Assembly: GCA_040388625.1 (NCBI GenBank)
Contig: JAZKBK010000003.1
Coordinates: forward strand, 248,001-312,000
Direction: 5' to 3'
DNA: 64,000 bases
DNA from: Gemmatimonadota bacterium
GTDB lineage: Bacteria; Gemmatimonadota; Gemmatimonadetes; Gemmatimonadales; Gemmatimonadaceae
The notes below the pieces were generated by a model that saw only the letters and a program-made list of their open reading frames with translations, was not told the DNA's origin and ran no database searches. The position numbers and the translations under genes were made by a program. Position 1 is the stretch's first letter. Every line of letters starts with the position of its first letter. Positions 10,146-17,254 of this stretch are shown piece by piece.

Positions 10146-10411
10146 TGAGCATCCCCATCATATCGCCGATCGAGATACGGGTTGGCGAGCCGGCCGTTCG
10201 CATGCTGCCAGCGCCGGATTACGAAATTCACGCACTTCCCCCCGCTGCCATCCTGAGCGCGGAGACGTCAACGCCGCCCGAGGACCCCGCAATCACGGCG
10301 CTGAATGAGATCGAGCTCGCCGCACAGATCAGCGAATATCATGATTTCTCCTGGTGGGATGAACGCATTCGTCAGATCCGTGAGCGACTCGCGCAGGATG
10401 GAGCAAGCTGA
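10139..10411 (+). CDS. Hypothetical protein, 90 residues
   Basis: Small acidic, proline-rich protein of unknown function. The N-terminal half is extended (SIPIISPIEIRVGE, then MLPAPDYEIHALPPAAI). The C-terminal third looks helical and amphipathic, with ISEYHDFSWWDERIRQIRERLAQ. GGAGG lies nine bases before the ATG at 10139, a good ribosome-binding site that supports translation. The start overlaps the end of the upstream membrane-protein gene by seven bases. No signal peptide or membrane segment is present. I do not recognise a family. Confidence 0.6.
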   Translation: MLMSIPIISPIEIRVGEPAVRMLPAPDYEIHALPPAAILSAETSTPPEDPAITALNEIELAAQISEYHDFSWWDERIRQIRERLAQDGAS

Positions 10412-10467
10412 CGGGAACCGTCGAAGGAACGTCAGCCCTGCGAAAGCGGGTTCGATAGCATTTACAG

Positions 10468-10502
10468 TGACAGGCACGGATGCATCCGTGCCCCACATTC
10501 GC
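10468..10502 (+). repeat. 35-base hairpin repeat element, copy A
   Basis: Contains a perfect 20-base palindrome, GGCACGGATG joined to its complement, at 10473-10492, with flanks TGACA on the left and CCACATTCGC on the right. The same 35-base element, differing only inside the central loop, lies in reverse orientation at 61588-61622. It sits between convergent genes (the 90-residue protein and the Fpg/Nei glycosylase), where it could also act as a bidirectional terminator. Confidence 0.8.
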
Positions 10503-10562
10503 CTGCCGCCGGTTACGCCTGCTACGTGACGGTGTTGAATCCGATCGGACGATGCTTCCGCA

Positions 10563-11444
10563 TCACAGGTCATCCACCGACTTGGGCCAGTCGTGTTTGA
10601 GTAATCGCGACAGTCCGCGATCCGCCAGCAACTTCCCATTTGTCTGGCACCGGGCGCAGTAATCAGTCTCGTTGCTTGCATACCTGATACGTTGCACTGG
10701 CGTACCGCATACCGGGCACGGCTGCCTGTACTTGCCGTGCACCGCCATCTCAGGACGGAACGCCGTGACACGCTCCGGAAACTTGTCGCCGGTCTCCGCG
10801 CGCAGACGATCGGTCCACTCGCGCAGCACCACGCGTGTTGCGTCGTACAATCTGAGTGCGTCATCGTCGCTGATGCGTCCGCTCAGTGCGACCGGCGAGA
10901 GACGCGCGCGATGCAGTATCTCGTCGGAATATGCGTTCCCTATTCCATCGAACAGACGCGGATCGGTGAGTGACCGCTTGAGCGTGTGATTCTCGCTCCG
11001 CAGTCGCGTCGCGAACTCGCTGAAATCCGACGCGAAGACATCGAGCCCGCCCCGATCCAGCTGCGACAGCGCTTCCCTGCCGCGGATCAGTGACAGCGAG
11101 GCACGTCGCGTGGTTCCGGCTTCGGTGAGAACGAGCGTGCCAGTTTCAAACGCGAACGTCGCGAGACTCAGCTTTTTCGGGGCAGCCTTGCCAGCCGGCA
11201 ACCAGCGCAACCGGCCGGCGATCATGAGATGGATGACGATGAACAACTCGCCTTCCAGTCCAATCACGATTCGCTTACCGATCCTCCCAACCTCCACGAC
11301 TTCACGCCCGCTCGCTTCGGCGATTGGCGGATCGAAAGTCCGGAGCACGAACGGATTCAATACAGAAAGCGCGATGAGGCGCTGATGCAGAATTCGTGCG
11401 TTCAGCGCCTCGATGTAGACAGTGATGTCGGGAAGCTCAGGCAC
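10563..11444 (-). CDS. Fpg/Nei-family DNA glycosylase (AP lyase)
   Basis: Base-excision repair enzyme that removes oxidised bases and cleaves the resulting abasic site. The mature N-terminus PELPDI provides the catalytic Pro and Glu. A basic loop RIGKR near residue 58 matches the conserved lysine region, and a C-terminal zinc finger CPVC ... CARC is complete. A tail of about 25 residues (LADRGLSRLLKHDWP) follows the finger, longer than in E. coli MutM but seen in a proteobacterial-type subgroup. Length 293 residues. The start codon is GTG at 11444. The upstream Rieske gene ends six bases before it on the same strand, so they are probably co-transcribed, an unexpected pairing. Whether it prefers oxidised purines or pyrimidines cannot be told. 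Confidence 0.9.
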   Translation of the reverse strand: MPELPDITVYIEALNARILHQRLIALSVLNPFVLRTFDPPIAEASGREVVEVGRIGKRIVIGLEGELFIVIHLMIAGRLRWLPAGKAAPKKLSLATFAFETGTLVLTEAGTTRRASLSLIRGREALSQLDRGGLDVFASDFSEFATRLRSENHTLKRSLTDPRLFDGIGNAYSDEILHRARLSPVALSGRISDDDALRLYDATRVVLREWTDRLRAETGDKFPERVTAFRPEMAVHGKYRQPCPVCGTPVQRIRYASNETDYCARCQTNGKLLADRGLSRLLKHDWPKSVDDL

Positions 11445-11450
11445 TCTCGG

Positions 11451-12545
11451 TCACGTCAGAAATTCGTGCAGCAACGAATGAAAATGGTGCACGCCATTCT
11501 CTCGCTTGACCGAGTAGCGTCCACGATCGTAGATCCTGGATCTCAGATTCTTCTGAACCGCCTCGCAGATCTCGATATCCTCGACCTGTATCTCATCGCT
11601 GAACTTCAACAGTCGAGTCCATGTCTCGTCGGCCTCCACGTCCGCCGGAGGGCTGGCGGAATACCACTCGAATATCGTCAGCGTGCGATCGACGCCGAGT
11701 GGCAGGATCACGTTCGTCTGCATCTGACCAAGGTAGACATTGAGCATGACATTCGGGAACAGCCAGTAGTATTGTGCCTGGTCGTCGGCGGTGCCGCTCT
11801 GCTCCGGAGGAAGATAGTTGCGCTCCTCCCGGTTCCCGGCGACAGGGCGCAGCGGGGCATGTTGCAGCGAGTAGTACCGGTGCGGCTCGACGCGATACTG
11901 GTCGTACGCTATCTCCTTGTGAAGGCCGGGATGCACCACCGGAATGTGATAGCCTTCGAGATAGTTGTCGATGTACACCTTCCAGTTGCAGTTGAGGGTG
12001 TACTCACGCCGCATCACGTAGCGCATCTCGTCGATGCGAAAGTGCCGCGCACGATCCGGAATGTCCTCCAGAAATTCGCTCAACGGTGGCGCCTTGAGAT
12101 CGAGGTTCGCGAAGACGAGCGGCCCCCACTGCGCCACCTGGACAGGCTTGAGGTGCATGTCCTCCATGGAGAATCGCTCGACACCTTCCATCTCCGGCGC
12201 GCGAATCAGGTCGCCCTGAAGATTGTACGTCCATCCGTGATAGTGGCACTGCAATGTCTTGCGCTTGCCGCACCCCACGGCGACCATCCCGGCCCTGTGC
12301 AGACAGACGTTGTGAAAGCCGCGCAGCGTTGGACCGTCGCGCAGTATCACGATTCCCTCGCCCGCGACGTCGGCAGTGAAGAACTGTCCCGACTCGGCGA
12401 CCTGCTCCGCACGCCCCACGAGCTGCCACGTTCGGCCGAATATCCGCTCCTGCTCCAGCTCGAGATACACCGCATCCGTATAGAGACGCGACGGAATCGT
12501 CGATGCGCTCGCGATCGACGCGTCGAACGGGAAATGGACCGGCAT
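11451..12545 (-). CDS. Rieske-type ring-hydroxylating oxygenase, alpha subunit
   Basis: Non-heme iron oxygenase that uses a Rieske [2Fe-2S] cluster and a mononuclear iron to hydroxylate or demethylate a substrate. The Rieske ligands are CLHRAG and CHYHGW. The catalytic iron site is visible as NWKVYIDNYLEGYHIPVVHPGL (Asn, Asp, His, His). Length 364 residues. I chose ATG 12545 (MPVHFPFD), which has AGGA eight bases upstream; the open frame could extend through a terminator hairpin, which is not sensible. The family includes aromatic-ring dioxygenases and choline or betaine monooxygenases; no beta subunit, reductase or ferredoxin is adjacent, so the substrate is unknown. Confidence 0.85.
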   Translation of the reverse strand: MPVHFPFDASIASASTIPSRLYTDAVYLELEQERIFGRTWQLVGRAEQVAESGQFFTADVAGEGIVILRDGPTLRGFHNVCLHRAGMVAVGCGKRKTLQCHYHGWTYNLQGDLIRAPEMEGVERFSMEDMHLKPVQVAQWGPLVFANLDLKAPPLSEFLEDIPDRARHFRIDEMRYVMRREYTLNCNWKVYIDNYLEGYHIPVVHPGLHKEIAYDQYRVEPHRYYSLQHAPLRPVAGNREERNYLPPEQSGTADDQAQYYWLFPNVMLNVYLGQMQTNVILPLGVDRTLTIFEWYSASPPADVEADETWTRLLKFSDEIQVEDIEICEAVQKNLRSRIYDRGRYSVKRENGVHHFHSLLHEFLT

Positions 12546-12583
12546 GAGAAATTCCTGGATCGATTGGTCGGAAATTGTAACAC

Positions 12584-12621
12584 AAAAAAAGGGGCCCGGC
12601 AGCATCACGCCGCCGGACCCC
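12584..12621 (-). terminator. Intrinsic terminator after the coiled-coil lipoprotein gene
   Basis: On the minus strand a GC-rich stem (GGGGTCCGGC pairing with GCCGGGCCCC, one mismatch) ends in seven T residues. It lies 28 bases past the lipoprotein stop and 39 bases before the Rieske gene start, so it separates these two transcripts. Confidence 0.85.
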
Positions 12622-12648
12622 TTCATCAAGAGCCCTATCGTAACGTGC

Positions 12649-13578
12649 CTACGGCACGAGCAGAATCAGGTACGGCGAGGGGCGCCAAAAGGTCTTCGGG
12701 TCAGTAATGTGAATCGCCCCGTGGAACACCCGGCCCTTTGCATTGGACCGATCTGCACCGGTGAGGTCCTGCGACGAGATGATCTCGTACGTGCGCGTCG
12801 TATCTACTGGAACCGTCGTCATCGCAGACATGTCGAACGCACGGAACAGCGTGGAATCCGGATGGCCATTCGCCGGTCGGATGGTCTGGCCGATCTTCAC
12901 GATGAACGGGAAGCGCGATCCGCCAACCACCTGCGCGATGTGGTGCTTCACGAGATAGTCGGCCGTGCCGCTTACGACGAACACCCTGCGATTCTCATAG
13001 GCTGTGGAATCGATGGTGTAGCCCAGCTGCTGCGTACGGTACTGCAGCGAATCGCCACGAATGTTCGCCGCGTAGAGCTGCCGGACCAGTGAATCGGCCC
13101 GCGTCTGCGACGACGCGAGCTGGGTCTGCAATGCCGCGACCGTCGTCTGGAACTCTGTAACCTGCGCCTTGAGCTGGGAGTTCTGGCCACCCAACCTGGA
13201 AACCCGTTCGTCGATGGTGCGAAGACGGGCCTGAGTGCTTTTGAGCCGCGCGAGAGCCTGGACCGTCCGTGCGCGAACGCCTTCTTCATAAGAAGTAATC
13301 GGCTCTCCCTTGTTCTTCGCCTTGATGCCAGCGGAGGAGGTTGCCGAGTCGATTGACGCCATCGCCGCCAGAAGGCTGCGCGTAACGCCCATGAGCGAGT
13401 CCTTCTGTGCCTGTAGCTCCGCCGTCTGGGACACGGTTGTTGAATCGGTGGCCGGCGCCGTGGCGTTGCTGGCTGACGTTGTCGCGCCCGCACTCGTGCC
13501 CTTTTCACCCTTCTGGCAAGCGGCGAGCGTAATCGCCAGCAGGACAGCTGGTGATATCCATCTTGCGGCACGACTCAT
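12649..13578 (-). CDS. Lipoprotein with long coiled coil, unknown function
   Basis: 309-residue envelope protein. Signal peptide MSRAARWISPAVLLAITLAAC ends in lipobox LAAC at about residue 21. A Ser/Thr/Ala-rich linker follows, then about residues 50-190 are predicted coiled coil (repeated heptads such as LARLKSTQARLRTIDERVSRLGGQ in short form: ARLKSTQARL, AALQTQLASSQ). The C-terminal 110 residues form a separate, probably beta-rich domain containing RRVFVVSGTADYLVKHH and SRFPFIVKIGQTI. GGAG lies about ten bases before the ATG. The gene is monocistronic: it has its own terminator downstream and a 416-base gap upstream. I do not recognise the C-terminal domain. Confidence 0.75.
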   Translation of the reverse strand: MSRAARWISPAVLLAITLAACQKGEKGTSAGATTSASNATAPATDSTTVSQTAELQAQKDSLMGVTRSLLAAMASIDSATSSAGIKAKNKGEPITSYEEGVRARTVQALARLKSTQARLRTIDERVSRLGGQNSQLKAQVTEFQTTVAALQTQLASSQTRADSLVRQLYAANIRGDSLQYRTQQLGYTIDSTAYENRRVFVVSGTADYLVKHHIAQVVGGSRFPFIVKIGQTIRPANGHPDSTLFRAFDMSAMTTVPVDTTRTYEIISSQDLTGADRSNAKGRVFHGAIHITDPKTFWRPSPYLILLVP

Positions 13579-13994
13579 ATATGCTGATCTCCCATAGTGG
13601 TTACATGCGCCGCTGCATCCGCAGAGGGCATATTCCGGACTGCTGTTCGAGTGAATGTCTGCCAGTATCGCGCCAGACTAATAATCATATGTTTATCATG
13701 CCGTTGAGCTCGGATATGGTCCAGCGGCGCGCGCGCAAGACGGTATGTTTCTCCTATGAAACAGCCCCGTGAGACGCGTTGAATCACGACCCCATATTTT
13801 CGACTTTGATAGCGCAAGAAATTGGACTGGAGGCACCCCGGCGGAGCGCTGGATCGGGGAACAGGGAAATTTTGGCTGGTCAGAGAATCCCCGCTCCGAC
13901 CGGGATCGAAGCAAGGCGTTTGACTCCCTATAGAGACAACGGCGACGTACCAGCCGCACCATTTGGACGGCGGCCGACGGCGGCCCGCTCGCCA
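13579..13994. other. 416-base intergenic region, divergent promoters
   Basis: Separates the coiled-coil lipoprotein (minus) from the CopC-CopD gene (plus). An open frame in phase with the CopC-CopD gene runs back to TTG 13779, but its translation (RRSAGSGNREIL and similar) has no recognisable character and would put 72 residues before a signal peptide. AT-rich patches near 13675-13700 may belong to promoters. I see no RNA gene or repeat here. Confidence 0.5.
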
Positions 13995-15440
13995 GTGATT
14001 GCGACACGTACTGCCCGATGGCTGATAGCGATCGTCGTGGCAGCACTGACGGTCGCCGCCCCCCGAACGGCGTGGGCCCACGCACACCTGGTCAGGAGCA
14101 CACCGTCGGCGGGATCTCACATGACCGTCGCGCCGACCGGGATCGAACTGTGGTACAGTGAAGCTGCCGAAGCCACGCTGACCACGATCTCCATAACCGG
14201 GCCGGGTGCCAGCCGCACAGCGGTCGGGCCGGTGAAGGTCGACCCCACCAATCCGCTGCACCTGCTTGCGACGATCGATGCCCCTCTTCGGCCGGGAAAG
14301 TACACGGTAGCCTGGCGCACGGTCGCGAAGGATGATGGGCACCCCTCCAGAGGCAGCTTCACCTTCGTGGTCGACAGCGCAGCCGGGGAAACGACAGGCG
14401 CCGGCAGTACATCCACCGGCGCAATACAGCACGATAGCGTCGGGGCAGCAAGCGCCAGGACATCTCCCGCTCCCGTGCAGGGAATGGATGTGGAAGCGCC
14501 GGCCTACGTCCTGGCGCGCTGGCTGACCTTCGTCGCCCTTATAACGGTAGTGGGCGTGGCAGCGTTCGTACTGCTGGTACTGTCGAGGGTGAGCTCGGAG
14601 GGCGATGCAGACACTGTCGGGGCGTTCGACGATCGCGCGACGAGGCAGGCGGCCAGGCTCGGGCTTGCCGCCGGAATCGTCTTTCTCATAGCCTCGGTAT
14701 GCCGGCTGTACGCGGAGCACGCCGTCGTCGGAGGAAACCTGGCGATGGGGTCGCTCCTGGGCATGTTCTGGGGGAGAGTCTGGATCACGCAGTTTGTCAT
14801 CACGGTGATCGTGTGCATCGCCTTTGCATCGGCTCGTGGCTCGCGTCGACAAGGAACACCTTGGCTCGTGGTGGCGTTTGTTTCAGTGGCGCTTGCTGCA
14901 ACGCCTGCATTCTCCGGACACGCCATGGCGGCGCCCGGAAACAGAAGCCTCTCCATTGCCATCGACGTGATTCACGTGGTTGCGGCAGGCGCGTGGCTGG
15001 GTGGCCTGCTGACCCTCACAGTGGTTGGCGTGCCCGCGGCGCTCTCGATTGGGAATTCCATCGACACGGATGCGCGCGCGCCCGGAGGGCTGCCATTGGT
15101 TGCAAGACTGGTGAATGCGTTCAGTCCGCTGGCGCTGGTGTCTGCGGGATTCGTCGTCGCCAGCGGAGGGCTTGCCGCGTGGATGCGTGTCGGATCTTTT
15201 GCGGCGCTGTTCCATTCGACGTACGGGACGGTGCTCCTAATAAAGCTTGGGTTCGTGATGCTGGTACTCGCGGGCGGTGCGTTCAACTGGCTGCGGATGC
15301 GGGGAGCACTCGCTCATCGGGAGACCGGTGGATCTGCAGTCGGCGGCTTCCGACGCTCGGTGTGGATCGAGCTCACAGCTGGAGTGCTCGTGATCGCGGC
15401 GACGGCTGTCCTCGTGGCGACCCAGCCGCCGGTGCGTTGA
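13995..15440 (+). CDS. CopC-CopD fusion protein, copper handling
   Basis: Fusion of a periplasmic CopC copper-binding domain with a CopD integral membrane domain, as in Bacillus YcnJ; expected to bind copper outside the membrane and carry it inward. From GTG 13995 there is a signal peptide ending AWA, then the mature protein starts HAHLVRSTPSAG, giving the N-terminal copper-ligand histidine. DDGHPSRGSF holds the second conserved site. After a Thr/Ser/Ala-rich linker, about eight hydrophobic segments fill residues 165-480. CopD-like histidines appear in FSGHAMAAPGNR and IDVIHVVAAGAWLGGL. Length 481 residues. GTG 13995 was chosen because it places the signal peptide at the N-terminus; no strong ribosome-binding site supports it. 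Confidence 0.86.
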   Translation: MIATRTARWLIAIVVAALTVAAPRTAWAHAHLVRSTPSAGSHMTVAPTGIELWYSEAAEATLTTISITGPGASRTAVGPVKVDPTNPLHLLATIDAPLRPGKYTVAWRTVAKDDGHPSRGSFTFVVDSAAGETTGAGSTSTGAIQHDSVGAASARTSPAPVQGMDVEAPAYVLARWLTFVALITVVGVAAFVLLVLSRVSSEGDADTVGAFDDRATRQAARLGLAAGIVFLIASVCRLYAEHAVVGGNLAMGSLLGMFWGRVWITQFVITVIVCIAFASARGSRRQGTPWLVVAFVSVALAATPAFSGHAMAAPGNRSLSIAIDVIHVVAAGAWLGGLLTLTVVGVPAALSIGNSIDTDARAPGGLPLVARLVNAFSPLALVSAGFVVASGGLAAWMRVGSFAALFHSTYGTVLLIKLGFVMLVLAGGAFNWLRMRGALAHRETGGSAVGGFRRSVWIELTAGVLVIAATAVLVATQPPVR

Positions 15441-15606
15441 ATCGCGGAACTCTCATTTCGTAGCAGAAATACTCGTTTGTCTCCGGGGCGACCCGGGACC
15501 ATGCTGCCGATCGCTGGGTATGATATCGCTTCTGGTGACGTGACCGGATGCTGATCCGAGCCACGATGCGCCCCCTTTCGCGACGTCAACGATCGAGGAA
15601 CTCGGC

Positions 15607-17115
15607 ATGACAGGCGGGCCAACTCAATCCAGCCTGACGCGTTGGGCGACGCCGGCGCGAGGATATAGCGCCGGAAGTATTGATCATTCCGCTTCGGCGA
15701 CGCGACGAACGGCATGGTGGGCGCCTCTCGCATTCGTCGCCGTCGTACTCGCGGTTCTGACCGCGACTCCGGTGCTGGTGAGTTATCGCGTGCGCCGGTT
15801 GCGCGATCAACTTACCGATGGCAGCGGCGCGGGACGAGTGATCGTCAACGATCTCGAAGTGGCGTTCGCGACACAACTACTGATCCACGAAGGTGAGAAT
15901 GCCGCCGGCACGCCGGCGGCGAGTGCGTCGGGTGACTCGGTCGCCAAGTTGCGTGAGCGGGTCGACGAATTGGCGCTCGATTCGGTTGCACGACGTGTGG
16001 GGCCGGATGCCGTCGAGCAATTCGTGGAGCTGCGCACGCTTGCAAAATCGTGGCACGACCGGATGGATTCGGAGGTGGCCACGTCTGGAGTTGCGGCGGC
16101 GAGACTCACGAAAGGTCTGAGCATAACCGGGCAACAGGTTCTCAACTCCGCCGAGTCGCTGGACAGCTATTTCCAGGCGCTGGGACTGCAGCAACGCGGG
16201 CGCATTCGACGCCTCGAGCGTGTCAACCTGATATCGGCCGTCATACTCGCACCGCTGGCACTTGCCGCGGCGCTGGTGCTCTTCTGGACAGGGCGGCGCA
16301 CGCTGTTCTTCGCGCACGCCGCGGAGCGCGACAGAGCAGCGCTCGCACGTGCGATGCTATCCAAGGCCACGCTCGTTCGCGGCCTTACGCACGACCTCAA
16401 GAATCCACTCGGCGCAGCGTACGGCTATGCGGAGCTGCTCGAAGACAACATGGTGGGGCCTGTTTCCACGGAGCAGCGCGAAATGCTCGGCAGGATCAAG
16501 GGACTCGTCACATTATCCGTGACTACCGTGAATGACCTGCTGGAACTGTATCGCGATGGCTCCGACGGTCTGCAACTGCAGCGAGTGCCGACCGAAGTGG
16601 AGAGTCTTGCGCGAATCGTGGTAGCGGATTTCATGGCTGAAGCGCAGCACTCCGATCTGGACCTCGCGTTCGACACCGACACCCTGATGGAATCGGATGA
16701 ACCGCGCGCCGCTGGCAATTCGTCCATTCTTGCGAGCACCGATCCGGCGCGCGTACGCCAGATTCTTGGCAATCTCGTTTCGAATGCGATCAAGTACACG
16801 CCGGCCGGCGGCCGCGTGCGACTGTCGGTGCGCGGACCGAGCAAGAGCGATCCGCGAATCGCGATCGACGTGCGGGATACGGGCCCCGGCATCCCGGCGC
16901 CGTTTCAGGAGCGCATCTTCGAAGAGTTCTTCCGGTTGCCGGAGAACGAAGGGATCGCCGGATCGGGTGTAGGACTCGCAATCAGTCGTCGCTTCGCGCG
17001 CCTCCTGGGCGGCGACATCACGGTGACTGACTGGTTCGAGGGCGGATCCGTGTTCACGCTATGGCTGCCGGCGGATCAGGCGGGAAAACACAACGCGCCG
17101 GTAAGAGTTGCATAA
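15607..17115 (+). CDS. Membrane sensor histidine kinase (orphan)
   Basis: Two-component sensor of 502 residues. Membrane segments lie at about 38-59 and 208-227 and enclose a helical extracytoplasmic sensor of about 150 residues. The phospho-acceptor His262 is in GLTHDLKNPLGAAYGYAELL. The ATPase domain shows NLVSNAIKYTP (N box), DTGPGIP (G1) and GSGVGLAIS (G2). No receiver domain is attached and no response-regulator gene is adjacent, so the partner is elsewhere. The following gene is on the opposite strand, with hairpin repeats in between. The signal is unknown. Confidence 0.93.
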   Translation: MTGGPTQSSLTRWATPARGYSAGSIDHSASATRRTAWWAPLAFVAVVLAVLTATPVLVSYRVRRLRDQLTDGSGAGRVIVNDLEVAFATQLLIHEGENAAGTPAASASGDSVAKLRERVDELALDSVARRVGPDAVEQFVELRTLAKSWHDRMDSEVATSGVAAARLTKGLSITGQQVLNSAESLDSYFQALGLQQRGRIRRLERVNLISAVILAPLALAAALVLFWTGRRTLFFAHAAERDRAALARAMLSKATLVRGLTHDLKNPLGAAYGYAELLEDNMVGPVSTEQREMLGRIKGLVTLSVTTVNDLLELYRDGSDGLQLQRVPTEVESLARIVVADFMAEAQHSDLDLAFDTDTLMESDEPRAAGNSSILASTDPARVRQILGNLVSNAIKYTPAGGRVRLSVRGPSKSDPRIAIDVRDTGPGIPAPFQERIFEEFFRLPENEGIAGSGVGLAISRRFARLLGGDITVTDWFEGGSVFTLWLPADQAGKHNAPVRVA

Positions 17116-17157
17116 TTGACGACACTGTCCACGCGCCGAATTGGCGGTCTCGCGTAG

Positions 17158-17177
17158 GGCGCGGATTCTTCCGCGCC
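17158..17177 (+). repeat. Hairpin repeat, copy near the histidine kinase end
   Basis: Eight-base arms GGCGCGGA and TCCGCGCC around a TTCT loop. It belongs to the same CGGA-N4-TCCG hairpin family as the copies at 10473, 38948 and 61590. It lies 43 bases past the kinase stop, between convergent genes. Confidence 0.7.
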
Positions 17178-17242
17178 TGGCCCATTTACGTGCGATCGGA
17201 ATCGGATGTCCGTGGGATGTATCCGCGCCTGGCCCATTTACG
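17170..17242 (+). repeat. 21-base direct repeat pair
   Basis: The same 21 bases, starting TCCGCGCC and ending CCCATTTACG, occur at 17170-17190 and 17222-17242. The first copy starts inside the hairpin at 17158-17177; the second follows a degenerate half of that hairpin (GGGATGTATCC from 17214). This looks like a tandem partial duplication of the hairpin element. Confidence 0.75.
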
Positions 17243-17254
17243 CGTGATCGAACG

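Noticed and set aside
12584-12621. GC-rich inverted repeat as a mobile-element end
   Set aside because: The T tract and position right after a gene identify it as an intrinsic terminator; no transposase or target duplication is nearby.
11229-12707. A 492-residue plus-strand frame opposite the Fpg/Nei and Rieske genes
   Set aside because: Both minus-strand genes are complete with catalytic residues; the plus frame crosses a terminator hairpin and shows no domain.
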